Shown here in pieces: positions 11,225 through 23,186 of a stretch of 64,000 nucleotides of DNA. The notes beneath the pieces were generated by a model, which made no database searches, was not told the origin of the DNA, and saw nothing but the letters and a program-made list of their open reading frames with translations. The number at the start of each line of letters is the position of its first letter. Within the stretch, counting starts at the first letter, position 1. The DNA comes from Lottia gigantea. Taxonomy: Eukaryota; Mollusca; Gastropoda; Lottiidae. The stretch lies in contig NW_008707563.1 of the NCBI RefSeq assembly GCF_000327385.1, positions 60,786-124,785 of the forward strand. Direction: 5' to 3'. A program made the translations under genes and the position numbers.

Positions 11225-12300
11225 AGCTAGGGATCAGCTAGCATAAAGGATCCCCAAATACCTACGGCCATGCATCAGCTGGAAAAAGAATCCTGAAACA
11301 CCTATGGCCAGGGATCAGCTGATAAAAAGGATCCTTCAAGACTTGTTACTATTGACCAATGATCAGCTGGTGGAAAGGATCCTTCAAGACTTATTACTAT
11401 TGACCAAGGATCAGCTGATAGAAAGGATCCTTCAAGACTTATTACTATTGACCAAGGATCAGCTGTATGAAAGGATCCTTCAAGACTTATTACTATTGAC
11501 CAATGATCAGCTGGTAGAAAGGATCCTTCAAGACTTATTACTATTGACCAATGATCAGCTGATAGAAAGGATCCTTCAAGATTTATTACTATTGACCAAT
11601 GATCAGCTGGTAGGAAGGATCCTTCAAGATTTATTACTATTGACCAATGATCAGCTGTTAGAAAGGATCCTTCAAGACTTATTACTATTGACCAAGGATC
11701 AGCTGATAGAAAGGATCCTTCAAGACTTATTACTATTGACCAAGGATCAGCTGTATGAAAGGATCCTTCAAGACTTATTACTATTGACCAATGATCAGCT
11801 GGTAGAAAGGATCCTTCAAGACTTATTACTATTGACCAATGATCAGCTGATAGAAAGGATCCTTCAAGATTTATTACTATTGACCAATGATCAGCTGGTA
11901 GGAAGGATCCTTCAAGATTTATTACTATTGACCAATGATCAGCTGGTAGGAAGGATCCTTCAAGATTTATTACTATTGACCAATGATCAGCTGATAGAAA
12001 GGATCCTTCAAGACTTATTACTATTGACCAATGATCAGCTGATAGAAAGGATCCTTCAAGACTTATTACTATTGACCAATGATCAGCTGTTAGGAAGGAT
12101 CCTTCAAGACTTATTACTATTGACCAAGGATCAGCTGATAGAAAGGATCCTTCAAGACTTATTACTATTGACCAATGATCAGCTAATAGAAAGGATCCTT
12201 CAAGACTTATTACTATTGACCAATGATCAGCTGATAGAAAGATCCTCGAAAACTTATTACTATTGACCAATGATCAGCTGTTTGGAAAGATCCTGGGAAA
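11225..12300 (+). repeat. 48-bp minisatellite with higher-order structure
   Basis: About 20 good units of exactly 48 bp (GATCCTTCAAGACTTATTAC, TATTGACCAATGATCAGCTG, then an 8-9 bp variable end such as ATAGAAAG), preceded by degraded units from about 11225. Because 48 is a multiple of three and the unit lacks stops in one frame on each strand, both strands are open for over 300 codons (11304-12266 + and 11302-12270 -). I read these as by-products. Variant order in units 3-7 repeats in units 9-13, showing a six-unit (288-bp) higher-order period. Confidence 0.95.
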
Positions 12301-12689
12301 AAAAACCATTGAAGTGTTGTATTTCTTATTTTAGTTATCCTTGTAATGATTACTGCAGGTGTACAGCCAGGTGTGTTGGTGATAAACTTGTTAAGATTCC
12401 GTTAATTATATTTGATTCTATACGTCAGATGTTGGCAATTACTCTTAAGATAAGCTGTGTTGGCAGCTTTCAAATCTGCTGCATATTTATTCATGTTTTA
12501 TTAGTACTGTTGTACTATTTCATCTTAAAGGAAGGGTTTAGGTCAATCATGCAACCAAATCTGAGAGCGGTTTGTTTTTTAACCACACCCTATGAGATAA
12601 TCTGATCAACTGCTGTATGTAATCATCAGAATCTATGACATTTGGTGGCAGTTGCTAGGAATTAGTCCAATCCCACATATTTGAAGACT
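12301..12689. other. No gene seen
   Basis: The plus-strand open frame continuing here from 12270 to 12605 has no recognisable domain and begins inside the minisatellite, so I do not call it. Confidence 0.4.
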
Positions 12690-12985
12690 GGGGTCCCCAG
12701 CTCAGTGAGTTAGACGCTTGCTCACTAACCTGAAGGTCCAGGGTTCCATCCCAACATAGGTTCAGATAATACCTTTAGATTTTTCCTTGCCTTGTCAGTG
12801 ATACAGGTAAGAGGGGCTGACTTGGATCCCTCAACAGTTGGAAATGGAAAAAGAGTAGGCCAGTGCCGTTATCCTGGCAAAATTTCCGTCATTGCACAGT
12901 GCATGGTGTTGCCCATCCTCATTAGCCCAATTAGGTAAAGAAAGTGTGACATAAAATTCCATTCATTTCATTTCTTTTCATATTT
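12690..12985 (+). mobile_element. SINE-1 with tRNA-like head
   Basis: The head carries RNA polymerase III promoter-like blocks: a box A region, AGCTCAGTGAGTTAGACGC, and a box B region, GGGTTCCATCCC. The body continues with GTCAGTGATACAGGTAAGAG and TCCTGGCAAAATTTCCGTCA. The tail is ATAAAATTCCATTCATTTCA. The central GACAATAAACCGAGGCCC domain seen in the copy at 16045 is missing here by internal deletion. Confidence 0.8.
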
Positions 12986-13354
12986 GAAGAGATGCTTGAC
13001 CTAAGCCACCAATCATCACTTAATTCTGAGCAGTCAGCTGATGAAAGTGAAATTATTATTAGGTCTGTTGTTCAGTCAGCATTGGTCAGAGTTCAAGTAG
13101 ATTTTAACAACAAAAAAAACAGAAGACTGAGTGTAAAGTAGACAAATTCAGGGTCATAATCATTATACCTGTCTACACCTACACATTTGAAGGTGAAGTA
13201 ATAAAACTACAACCTTCAGAAAATATTGGCAGTTGGCCTTAGTCTTGATAGACACCTTGTTACCACACATTTTTTTTAAGTTGGTGAATTTAATCACAAA
13301 TTTTTTTCACTGAAAACTGAAATTGTTGGATGTTATCCACTTGTTTCAACTACA
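12986..13354. other. No gene seen
   Basis: AT-rich spacer with no supported feature. Confidence 0.4.
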
Positions 13355-14358
13355 TTACCAAATAACACAGTTATAAAGTTATTAACCACTTCTATCAACT
13401 ACATTACCAAATATCACAGTTATAAAGTTATTAACTACTCCTATCAACTACATTATCAAATATCACAGTTATACAGTTATTAACCACTCCTATCAACTAC
13501 ATTATCAAATATCACAGTTATACAGTTATTAACCACTCCTATCAACTACATTATCAAATATCACAGTTATAAAGTTATTAACTACTCCTATAAACTATAT
13601 TACCAAATATCACAGTTTTAAAGTTATTAACCACTCCTATCAACTATATTACCAAATATCACAGTTTTAAAGTTATTAACTACTCCTATCAACTACATTA
13701 TCAAATATCATAGTAATAAAGTTATTAACCACTCCTATCAACTACATTATTAAATATCACAGTTATAAAGTTATTAACCACTCCTATCATCTACATTATT
13801 AAATATCACAGTTATAAAGTTATTAACCACTCCTATCAACTATATTACCAAATATCATAGTTATAAAGTTATTAACCACTCCTATAAACTACATTATCAA
13901 ATATCATAGTAATAAAGTTATTAACCACTCCTATCAACTATATTACCAAATATCACAGTTTTAAAGTTATTAACTACTCCTATCAACTACATTACCAAAT
14001 ATCATAGTTATAAAGATATTAACCACTTCTATCAACTATATTACCAAATATCACAGTTATAAAGTTATTAACTACTCCTATAAACTATATTACCAAATAT
14101 CACAGTTTTAAAGTTATTAACTACTCCTATCAACTATATTACCAAATATTACAGTTATAAAGTTATTAACCACTTCTATCAACTATATTACCAAATATCA
14201 CAGTTATAAAGTTATTAACTACTCCTATCAACTATATTACCAAATATCACAGTTATAAAGTTATTAACTACTCCTATCAACTATATTACCAAATATCACA
14301 GTCATAAAGTTATTAACCACTCCTATCACCTATATTACCAAATATCACAGCTATAAAT
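13355..14358 (+). repeat. 49-bp minisatellite, about 20 units
   Basis: Units read ATCAACTACATTACCAAATA, TCACAGTTATAAAGTTATTA and ACCACTCCT, with recurring variants (TATATT for TACATT, TTTTAAAG for TTATAAAG, AACTAC for AACCAC). Repeated blocks of the same variants suggest segmental amplification of several units at once. Confidence 0.95.
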
Positions 14359-15234
14359 TAATCAATATTGAAACTTTGAAGATAAAATGTTAATTTTTAT
14401 CTCGTTATGATACAAATCGTACAGAGGCACAATTGGCGATATCCAATTTACGTATATGAATAATTGTTTATACCAAAATTCCACATCAATCTAATAAGCA
14501 GTGTAGGAAATGATCTGCTTAATTTTTGATTCTGTAAGATTAGGTAAGTAAGATTGTATTTATTATTTTGACTTACTGAACGTCATTTCAAGGTTATAAC
14601 ACATGTTAAAATAACAGTATTTCTTTCATAGCGTTATTAACTCACCCTGATACCTTACCACATTTGTGCAATGGGTTAGGGTTCTTACTGAACACAATTT
14701 CAAGGTTATTACACATGTTAAAATAACAGTATTTATGACATGGTGTTATTAACTCACCCTGATCTCTTACCACATTATTGTAATGGGTCAAGGTCTTTGT
14801 TTAATATTTAAAACTAACTTGTAAGCTTACAGACTGCATTTTTTCAACTGCATTCATAGAAATACATGATATTTACGTAGTTATGTCTCTCGCTACAAGC
14901 TGGTAATTATTATGATAAAAACAACATATTTTCTACACATGAAAGAACAAGGGGTGTTTTTGTGGCTCATTATGCAGGGTATTGGGATAGTGAGGTAATA
15001 TATGTATATAATATATTGTAATTTGTCAGATAACGTGTGTATTAATCATCACCTAGGTCTTTTCTTTTACTTGTTGTTTAGTTTCACCTTGTACACTGAT
15101 GCACAATAATTCATTTTGCAGCTTGGAGATTTTGAGTTGTATCAGGCTCAAGTGTTCCAATAAGCCAGTTTGGTGTCCAAGGTACATAGCAGATGCATTG
15201 TGGGGTTGCAGGGAAGACAAACAAACCGATTTCG
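14359..15234. other. No gene; one local duplication
   Basis: Positions about 14590-14800 contain two copies, about 119 bp apart, of a segment with ACACATGTTAAAATAACAGT and ATTAACTCACCCTGAT. The remainder shows no supported feature. Confidence 0.5.
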
Positions 15235-15353
15235 CTCTACTGAAACAAAGGACAATAAGTGTTTGATGATGTCATTAATCGCAAAATATGCTTTTTCACC
15301 TTAGGCCCTTCGCGATTAGTCATGTCATCAAACACTCTTTACTATCCCTTTAA
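15235..15353 (+). mobile_element. Short derivative of MITE family A
   Basis: About 115 bp built only from the family A core (AGTGTTTGATGATGTCATTA, ATCGCAAAATATGC and the inverse GCGATTAGTCATGTCATC) followed directly by a CTATCCCTTTAA end. The outer arm segments are missing, which gives a near-palindromic mini-element. Confidence 0.55.
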
Positions 15354-15433
15354 TATTAACTACCAATTTTTGTCATGTTTGTGGGAAAAATCCATTTTTT
15401 TGCATTTTAATTCAAAATGTCTGACCAATGGAT

Positions 15434-15740
15434 AAAGTTACATGCAGTCATGTCTATCGCAGATTTTAGACATGACTGCCAATTGTATCTGTCAGTAAAT
15501 AAAACCCTGAATCACTTTTCTCAGCATGCAAGTCTGTGGATCTAATCAACAGCAAAATAAGTAAAAGTGGAACCATGGACATGCTAAAGTTAGATGCAGT
15601 CATGTTTATTGCATATTTTAGACATGACTGGCAATTGTATCCGTCAGTAAATAAAACCCTGAATCACTATTCTCAGCATGCAAGTCTGTGGATCTAATCA
15701 ACAGCAAAATAAGTAAAAGTAGAACCATGGACATGCATAG
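15434..15740 (+). repeat. Tandem duplication, period about 152 bp
   Basis: Two head-to-tail copies, over 90% alike by eye, sharing GATGCAGTCATGT, TTTTAGACATGACTG and CATGCAAGTCTGTGGATCTA. Each copy also holds a short inverted pair, CAGTCATGTCTA and TAGACATGACTG. Confidence 0.85.
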
Positions 15741-16044
15741 TTTTTGGCTACCTGTCAACATGAGTGTTCTATGGCGTTATAAAATACTAGAGTGTTAATG
15801 AGGCAACCATTTATGAGTGTTATGATAATCTTGGTGTTATTTTTTAATATTTATATTAATGTGAACGCTTGTATTGATTTATGGCGTTCAAGAGGTGTTA
15901 CATTAATTAACGTTATTTTTATAATTTTCTAAATATTTGCTTACGTTTTAAGACAATATTATACCAAGCTATACCAGTGTTTTCCATAAATATTATAATA
16001 TGAATTAGAATTTTATATAAAATAAATAAATAGGGCTTCGAAAT
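15741..16044. other. No gene seen
   Basis: Very AT-rich spacer. Confidence 0.4.
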
Positions 16045-16395
16045 ATTGTGGTTCGCTAACCTGAAGGTTCAGGGTTCAATCCCGGCATAGGTCGAGATAA
16101 TACCTTCGGATTTTTCAACCCGGTTTCCCCCTGTCAGTGATGCAGGTAAGAGGGGCTGACATGGAAAAAGCGTCTAGTCGTTCGGATGGGACAATAAACC
16201 GAGGCCCCGTTTGCTACAGGCTGTGCACATTAAAGATCCCTTGACAGTTGGAAATCGAAAAAGTGCAGGCTGATGCTGCTGTCCTGGCAAAATTTCCCTT
16301 ATTGCACCCTGCGTGGCGTTGCCCGTTTTCATTAGCCCACATGGTGCAGAAAAGTAGGACGTTAAACTCCATTCATTTCATTTCATTTCATTTTG
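16045..16395 (+). mobile_element. SINE-1, most complete copy
   Basis: Contains the box B-like GGGTTCAATCCC with its upstream AACCTGAAGGTTCA, the GTCAGTGATGCAGGTAAGAG block, the central domain GGGACAATAAACCGAGGCCC with GCTACAGGCTGTGCACATTA, the TCCTGGCAAAATTTCCCTTA block, and the tail GTAGGACGTTAAACTCC with repeated ATTTC. The central domain resembles the conserved domain of SINEs known from molluscs and other invertebrates. The box A end is missing. This copy defines the tail from which several minisatellites derive. Confidence 0.85.
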
Positions 16396-16866
16396 AAATA
16401 TTGTAGACGTCAATAATTGAATAATATTTTCAATGGTAACCTTTATCAAAATCTTAGGCTTTGACACATGTTTTGGATATAAAATCCTCATCAGGATTGC
16501 TTCTTTGAAAATGACTTAATCTGGTTGTTTAGTGTTTTTGGGTTCAAAACCTTACCATATGTGAAAGCAAGGTGTCCTTATGCATTACCTTGGCCTGTAA
16601 TTTGGTACATATAATTTGGGAAAGATTATTACAAACATCACCATTGAAACCCACCAAAACCCCTCCCCCCCATTAATGAAAAGGGGACTGTGGCTCACAT
16701 AATCCAAAGAGCAATGGCAACATATTTTATACAACATTGGTTGCCTGTACTTGTATTATATTATTGCACTTCATTTGTGTTAGTATTTACAAAATAAACT
16801 GTATGAAGAAGCATTTTGATTGACCAATATGAAAATCATGTGACATCAATTTTCTTGCACCCATTT
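16396..16866. other. No gene seen
   Basis: No supported feature. Confidence 0.4.
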
Positions 16867-17208
16867 CTAAAGGGGTTGTAGAGAGGTTTTTCCACATTAT
16901 TTATGTGTATAAGGGACACTGATAGCATCAATTTGCCCCATTTCAATTTTGTCTGTGGTCGTCTGTGGTTCCTGCAATTCCACTGAAAATAAGTGTTTGA
17001 TGACACCATTATTCTCAAAATATGCTTTATCACATAACGCCCTTCGCAATTAGTGACGTCATCAATCACTTAGTTTTAGTGGAATTGCAGGAACCACAGA
17101 CATCTGATTGAAAATTGGAATGGTGCAAATTGAAAGGGTGCAAATTGATACTAACAGTGTCCCTGATACACATAAAATATTTAGAAAACCTCTTTAAAAT
17201 CCCTTTAA
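16867..17208 (+). mobile_element. MITE family A, copy 3, full length
   Basis: Arms as in the copy at 9709, with the alternative centre ATATGCTTTATCACATAACG and GCAATTAGTGACGTCATC. It carries a short extra duplication in the right arm, where GGTGCAAATTGA occurs twice. It ends ATCCCTTTAA. Confidence 0.85.
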
Positions 17209-17639
17209 AACTGAATTAGCCAACAATGTAGGTATATATTTCATATAATTGGATGATTTACTAAGTCCAGGACCTTGTCTTTGTTGTATTGTACTATCAA
17301 AGTTAAGGCTATTGTTCTATTGTCTGAAGTAGGTGGACAAAATAAGGGTGTAGATTTCTTAATAGGGATCAGTTGTTGTAGCTAAGTCTCTCTTTAACCC
17401 CTGTCCACATATCTGGTCAACTTTTTTTGGTAGTTTTGTTATACACTATTAGGTTGATTTTTTTTAGCTTTTTAGTCTAAATCCCGAGAACTTTCTAGGG
17501 TAACTGTGATAGCTACTGATATAGAAGATGCTTTCCTTTCTAGAACACCTGATACTTTTCTTTTCAACTTTGAATTCTGTTTATATACCTTAATTGGATT
17601 TTTCATCTCAGCACATCATTTAGGGTGTTCTCATAGCGA
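17209..17639. other. No gene seen
   Basis: No supported feature. Confidence 0.4.
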
Positions 17640-17822
17640 AGGTATTTGTGTGCTACAGGCTGTGCATATGAAAGATCCCTTGACAGTTGAAAATTGAGTA
17701 CATGCTAATGCCTCTGTCCTGTCAAAATTTTCCTCATTGTACAATGCATGGTGTTGCCTCTGTTCATTAGTCCAATCTGGTGCAGAAAAGTAGGACTTAC
17801 AGGTTCATTTCATTTCATTGTC
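17640..17822 (+). mobile_element. SINE-1, 5' truncated
   Basis: Starts within the central domain (GTGCTACAGGCTGTGCATAT), continues AAGATCCCTTGACAGTTG and ends GCAGAAAAGTAGGACTTACA with ATTTC repeats. The head is absent. Confidence 0.75.
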
Positions 17823-18559
17823 TATGCTGGATGATTGGATAATGCTTGTTCAAATCCACAGCCAGTACTTTTGACAATCAGTCCAGTATCAGGTTTCAGC
17901 CTTTTCCAATTAACTAAAAACTGTTTACTTGGTATTTATACTACAGTAGCCAGCTCATGTTGCACCTGACCATTCATTCAATATAGACCACGACCTTTGA
18001 CCTTTAACCTTTACCTAAATTAAAGGGGCACTTGAAGAAAGTGTGTGGATGGTCGCCAAATGATCGATTAAGTCAAGGAGTTACCCCCAGGGCTTGTTGC
18101 CATTGTCTGTTTTCTATAGTAATTTGACACAGTAATGTGTGAAGTCGTGGCGTAAAGTGGAGCATTGTTATTACCGATAGAGTGCAGTCCCTTTATCTGT
18201 GCTGTGCCGTGATGTGTAATACTATGGGCTGTGGTTTATTTATAGGTCAGTGTTAAGAAGCAGAAGACCAACTGATAGAGTGATATATACATGTGTTGTA
18301 TTGCTGTCAAGTCATATACAGAGTAAGAGAGTTTGTGTTCATATCATATATACCAGTAGAAGGTTATTTCTATATATCTTGGATATTCTTGTGGATTTAC
18401 ACTCTAATATTGGTATGTGTTTTACAAGATTTATCATTTAAATTGGATGGGTTTTTAGAATTTACATTCATATTGGATATTTGGAGCAATTTCCAACTTC
18501 TACTTTATACAAAGGTTTTTGATTTACAACTTGTAGAGTATGTTTTCAAAATCCAATAA
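17823..18559. other. No gene seen
   Basis: Two overlapping short plus-strand frames here (18250-18441 and 18293-18559) have no domain and no convincing splice partners. Confidence 0.4.
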
Positions 18560-19260
18560 TTTGGGATTTTTTAGAAATTTCCAACTTGAAATATGAAGTA
18601 TAGTTTATACAAAGTTTTAGATTTACAACTCGTAGAGTATGTTTTGAAAATCTGATTGATTTACAAATTTTAGAACTTGAATGAGGTCTTTTGAGGTTTT
18701 TTTTTTCACATTGATGAGGTATATTTTGTCATAGAAAGCTTATAGATTTACAACTTTTTGAAAAATCTTCTAATTGATTTACAAATTTTAGAATTTGAAT
18801 GAGGTATTTTGAGGATTTTTTTTTTTCACTTTGATGAGGTACATTTTGAGAAATTTGTAACTTAGAAAAATATAATTTACAAATGTTATAGAAAGTTTTT
18901 AGATTTACAACTTTTACAATCTTCTAATTGATTTACAAATTTTAGAACTTCAATAAGGTATTTTGAGGAATTTTTTTTTCACATTAATGAGGTACATTTT
19001 GAGAAATTTGTAATTAGAAAAATAAAATTTACAAATGTTACAGAAAGCTTTTAGATTTACAACTTTTTGAAAAATCTTTGATTTACAAGTTTTAGAATTT
19101 GAATGAGGTATTTTGAGGGTTTTTTTTTTTTCACGTTGATGAGGGATATTTTGAGAAATTTGTAACTTAGAAAAATATAATTTACAAATGTTATAGAAAG
19201 TTTTTAGATTTACAACTTATAGAATCCCCTGCTTTATTTACAAATTTTAGAAATTTGGGC
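18560..19260 (+). repeat. Tandem repeat, unit about 145-160 bp
   Basis: About four and a half diverged units carrying ACAAATTTTAGAACTTGAAT, GAGGTATTTTGAGG, a T-run, TTGATGAGGTACATTTTGAG and AAGTTTTTAGATTTACAACT. Extremely AT-rich. Confidence 0.8.
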
Positions 19261-19440
19261 TAAAATGCAATGTTTTCAGAATACTTTTGGATATTTTACA
19301 AAAAAAATTTCAAATTTTACAAAGTTAGATTTTAATTCATGTTTATATTTTAAATTAATTTTTTTAATGTCGGTAATGAACTGATAAAAATAATTTATTA
19401 ATTGCATATTCAAATCAGATGATTTTAAGAAATTTACACT

Positions 19441-19819
19441 TTAAAGGGACAGGTTCACCATCCATTTGACCAATCGTACCCTTGTCTCAGAAATAGCACA
19501 GCTAATCAGTAATATAATCGTACCTTAGTCTCAGAAACAGCTGAGCTAATCAGTAATAGTGTTCACAGCTCACTGTTGAAATTTGAACCTTCAAATCCAC
19601 GTGTGTCCATAATAATCCGTGTTTGAAAGTTAAAATTAAGTTGCCTCTTTTCTAGACACTATACAATATAGAAAATACATAACTGTTAAATATATAGAAA
19701 TACAAAGCAATTCCTAGTTTGAGGTACTTTTGAAGAAATTAGAGGATTTTTACACTTTCTAGTACTTCTGAATACATATATTCATATGAAACCCTAAAAT
19801 GGCCAACCTGTCTCTTTAA
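19441..19819 (-). mobile_element. MITE family B, copy 5
   Basis: TTAA-bounded, inverse orientation. Left end AGGGACAGGTTCACCATCC, right end AAAATGGCCAACCTGTCTCTTTAA. It holds a local duplication near the left end, where a CTCAGAAA..CAG..CTAATCAGTAAT block occurs twice. Confidence 0.75.
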
Positions 19820-20195
19820 AGCTTTCAAATCTAAACACCTTGAAGAGATAACAATATATTGTTTCAATTCACTAATTGTTTTGAAAACTTGTGAAATATG
19901 AAACCATTAATACAGTCATAAATTATTCAATGGTTATAAATATTTCTGCTATTCAAACAAACGATAATAGTCAGATAGTATCCTCAATTCTTGAAGCATT
20001 AGTTTTATTGAAATATTCACCATTGTATTGGGCATTATTCATTTTCAAATACTTGCATTCGGTAGACACGCCAAAAATGTGAAAGTTAAGTCAATTAAAA
20101 ATATTTTTGGGTCAAATTGTTTTGTATTATGCATTTTGAAATACTTGCATATGGCGCCACCAAAATTTGGAAAATTTCGGTAACTATATGTTATT
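19820..20195. other. No gene; small direct repeat
   Basis: An imperfect direct repeat, TTTCAAATACTTGCATTCGG and TTTGAAATACTTGCATATGG, about 85 bp apart. Nothing else supported. Confidence 0.4.
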
Positions 20196-20400
20196 TTAAG
20201 GACAGGTGCGCCATTTTTGTTGGTTGATTTGAGTCTTGAATATATGTAAATAGTATTCAGAGGTACTAAAAATGTACGAAAATTGTATAATTCCTGTAAA
20301 AATATTTCAAAGGAATTTCTCTTTCCACTACCGGTATGTCTTTTCTATGGCAATGTCTCAAGAAACGAGTCGTCTTTAAGTAAGCTTATTCATGATAAGT
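20196..20400 (+). mobile_element. MITE family B, copy 6 (left half)
   Basis: TTAA then GGACAGGTGCGCCATTTTTG, GATTTGAGTCTTGAATATAT and the GTCTCAAGAAACGAGTCGTC block. The right half is missing. Confidence 0.6.
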
Positions 20401-21647
20401 TTTCAAAAGTGTTTCAACCTTGAATTGGTCAAATTATGTTATTGGTATTGAAGAAATTGCGGGATACAAACATATGAAACAGATTTCTAAAGATTGTAAT
20501 CCCTTGTGAGGTTTGTTTTTTGTCCAGTGAAACAGTAAATGAAGTGAATATTGCAGGTTTAACAGCCATATATCTGTTATTTAAATATCTGTTGTCAGTT
20601 TGCCTAATCAAGATCTGGTAATGTTTCTGTTATTGACAGAAAAGGCAGTATATTTGAAGTATTGGTAATACTTCTGTTATCAAAACATTATTAAGTGAGG
20701 CTTGAAGCCTGCAAATGAGAGAATCTGGATTATCAAAGACTTGTAGCAAATGATGGCAGCTTAGGAAATCTTATCAATTGCAGGATTAAGTCCACAAAAG
20801 CGCTCCAAATATTCTGTCAAATTAAAAATGTTTTAATTCGTAGTATGAAATCTGGGATCCTTAAAATAAAAAAAACTTATTTTAGCGAAAAAATTTTTTG
20901 GCAGTTTGGGCGGTTGGGATTTAAAACTCACCCTAAAATGGCAGTTTCTTTTTAGCAAAAATTGTTGTCTCTTCAGTTTCAGTTCTGGTTTTGTCTCATT
21001 TTGACAATGGCGGACCTGCTGAGATACCTTGTATTGCCAGTCAACTTAATCCCAAGCAGTCTGTTATTTCGGATGATGAAACTTTAGTTGATGTGATGTT
21101 GGTTGTACAATGCTGTTATCTTTCAAAAGTGCAGTCCGTGGTCAATATTGCGAATTATGTCAATATATCACCTTTTGAAATGTTTCGTTGTTGTTGACAG
21201 TTGAGTGTTATAAACACTATCAGGTGTTAAGAATTTCTAGTGTTTTAATTGGTGTAGGTAATTAACGCTTTAACAGTTGTTTAGTCTTTCTATAGTTACA
21301 TAGTAACACAGGATCTACAAATAATGCCTGATAAGCCATTTAACATAATCACTTTAATAGTTATTCTATTAGTTTTTCTATAACACTAAGTGACACAAGA
21401 TCTATGAACACCCTGAGGCCCAGAAACACTTCATCGGGGCCTGATGGTACTTCTCTTTGGAGGAGTCCACTACTATAATTTTTACTACTGATTTTGCTGT
21501 ACTTTGGATGAGATTTTGAACAAAGGATTTGTCTTGCTTGTATGGATTTTTATGAAATCTTTCTATGCAGTAGTAACAAAGGAATCCTAAAACAAGAGAA
21601 CAATGTGCAGTAGTAAACACTTTTACAGTTGTTAAAGTGTTGTAAAG
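20401..21647. other. No supported gene
   Basis: A start codon in a strong context (GACAATGGCGGACC, ATG at 21007) opens only 26 codons, and an overlapping frame runs 68 codons (20991-21197). Neither has a recognisable domain or a clear splice donor, so I do not call a gene. Confidence 0.35.
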
Positions 21648-22051
21648 CAGGCCTGTGCAACCTTACTGCAACGCAAGCCACATTTGGTGGATGCGAGTAG
21701 GCTGTGGACCACGTAACCAACCATCAATAAATCATGGAATTAACATTGAAAAACATGCAAGTTTTTCAAGTCATTTATTCAATATCGTATTTCAGTGTGC
21801 ACTGTAATTAACAGACATATTTGAAGTAAAATCGTTAACGATTTGATTGGTTAGATTCATTTTTATGTCATCCTTTGATAAAACAGCGCGGATATAACGG
21901 GTTATGATACCAGAATAGGCAAGGCAAACTGCGGGCCACTCTGATAGTGACAGATTGCGGGCCGCATTTTCCTTCGAATTTTACATGACACCGCGGGCTG
22001 CACGAAATCATCATGGGCTGCAGGGCCGCGGCTGTAGGTTGCACTGGACTG
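21648..22051 (+). mobile_element. hAT-like non-autonomous element, 404 bp
   Basis: Terminal inverted repeats CAGGCCTGTGCAACC at the left and GGTTGCACTGGACTG at the right. Flanking 8-mers TTGTAAAG and TTGTTAAA agree at six of eight positions, consistent with an aged 8-bp target duplication. The subterminal region is GC-rich (TGCGGGCCGCATTTTCC, GGGCCGCGGCTGTAGG), a look shared by many animal hAT elements. No transposase frame. Confidence 0.75.
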
Positions 22052-22482
22052 TTGTTAAAAAGCCCAATTTAATTGGTAACGTCCAAGTTGGTCCAATCTG
22101 TCAATCAAAGCATGGCATTTAGGACCTGTTTTTTGATAACATAACAAATTGTGGTATATTAAAACCCTAAAAAGGCTGTCATATTGCCCTACTTTGGGTT
22201 TCGATATCTCACAATTCCTTCTGTTGTCAAGGAACAGGTACAACATGACATAATTTTTGGAACTGAATTGCAGTATAAAATTTGTTAGATTACAATAGAG
22301 ACATTAAAGAAAGAAACAAAAAGGAACGATATTGTAATCCAATTTCACTTAGCTGATTAAGATTTTCAATAAAATCTTACAAATGATATTTATAATTGCT
22401 TATAGATGTTCTGTTTAAATCATGACATGTCATATCCATAGATTACTCTTATTGTTGAAACAAAACCGTTTAAAAATCTGTT
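22052..22482. other. No gene seen
   Basis: No supported feature. Confidence 0.4.
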
Positions 22483-22869
22483 TTAAAGGAATTGTAAAGA
22501 GGTTTTATAAACTTTTTATGTGTATGTGGGACACTAATAGCATCAATTTGCACCATTCCAATTTTCAATCAGATGTCTGTGTTTCCTGCAATTCCACTAA
22601 AACTAAGCCTTTTATGACATCCTTAATTTCCAAGTGCTTGTGATCACATAAGGCCCTTCATCAAACTCTTAGTTTTAATGGAATTGCAGGAACCACAGAA
22701 GTCAGATTGAAAATTGGAATGGTGCAAATTGATGCTATCAATGTCCCTGATACACATAAAAAATTTAGAAAACCTCTTTAAAATCCCTTTAATATGAGTC
22801 TTATGTAATACAAGCATTTCGCAAAAAGTGACGTCAAAATTTAGAAAACCTCTTTACAATCCCTTTAAA
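22483..22869 (+). mobile_element. MITE family A, copy 4, with a second right end
   Basis: A full copy (22483-22792) of the same subfamily as 9709-10020, with the CCAAGTGCTTGTGATCACAT centre. It is followed after 27 bp by an extra right-end fragment (about 22819-22869: AGTGACGTC, then ATTTAGAAAACCTCTTTACA and ATCCCTTTAA), perhaps left by an earlier insertion or by recombination between copies. Confidence 0.8.
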
Positions 22870-23186
22870 ACATTTTATACAAGGCATGAGGTGATGTACT
22901 AAAGTTTGTTTTTATAAGATAAGTACATATGAACTTTGATAATGTAACTTAGCTGATAATGTATAAGTTTACAGATAATGAGAGGAGATATAACTTACAT
23001 GTTGTAATTAAAAAGATGGCCTAATTAAAGTGGCAATATTGAATTATTTTTTTAGTTGGAAGATATAGGTGTTTCATTTCTAACTCAACAGTTAACAGAG
23101 TTCAAATTTATTCTTGGAAAGCGTTTTTCAGAATCATATTTTGGCATTTGATTTGCATGCAAGTACTAGTTGAAAACTTGGCTTTT
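22870..23186. other. No gene seen
   Basis: AT-rich spacer. Confidence 0.4.

Noticed and set aside
11304-12266. 320-codon open frame, and its 322-codon minus-strand partner
   Set aside because: Both are produced by the 48-bp minisatellite (multiple of three, stop-free unit). No start region, splice context or domain supports a gene.
12690-12760. tRNA gene
   Set aside because: Box A and box B are present but no acceptor stem or anticodon arm can be drawn, and the same head belongs to a SINE.
15121-15182. Exon-like stretch between CATTTTGCAG and a GTACAT donor-like site
   Set aside because: It contains in-frame stops in the plausible phases and no partner exon was found.
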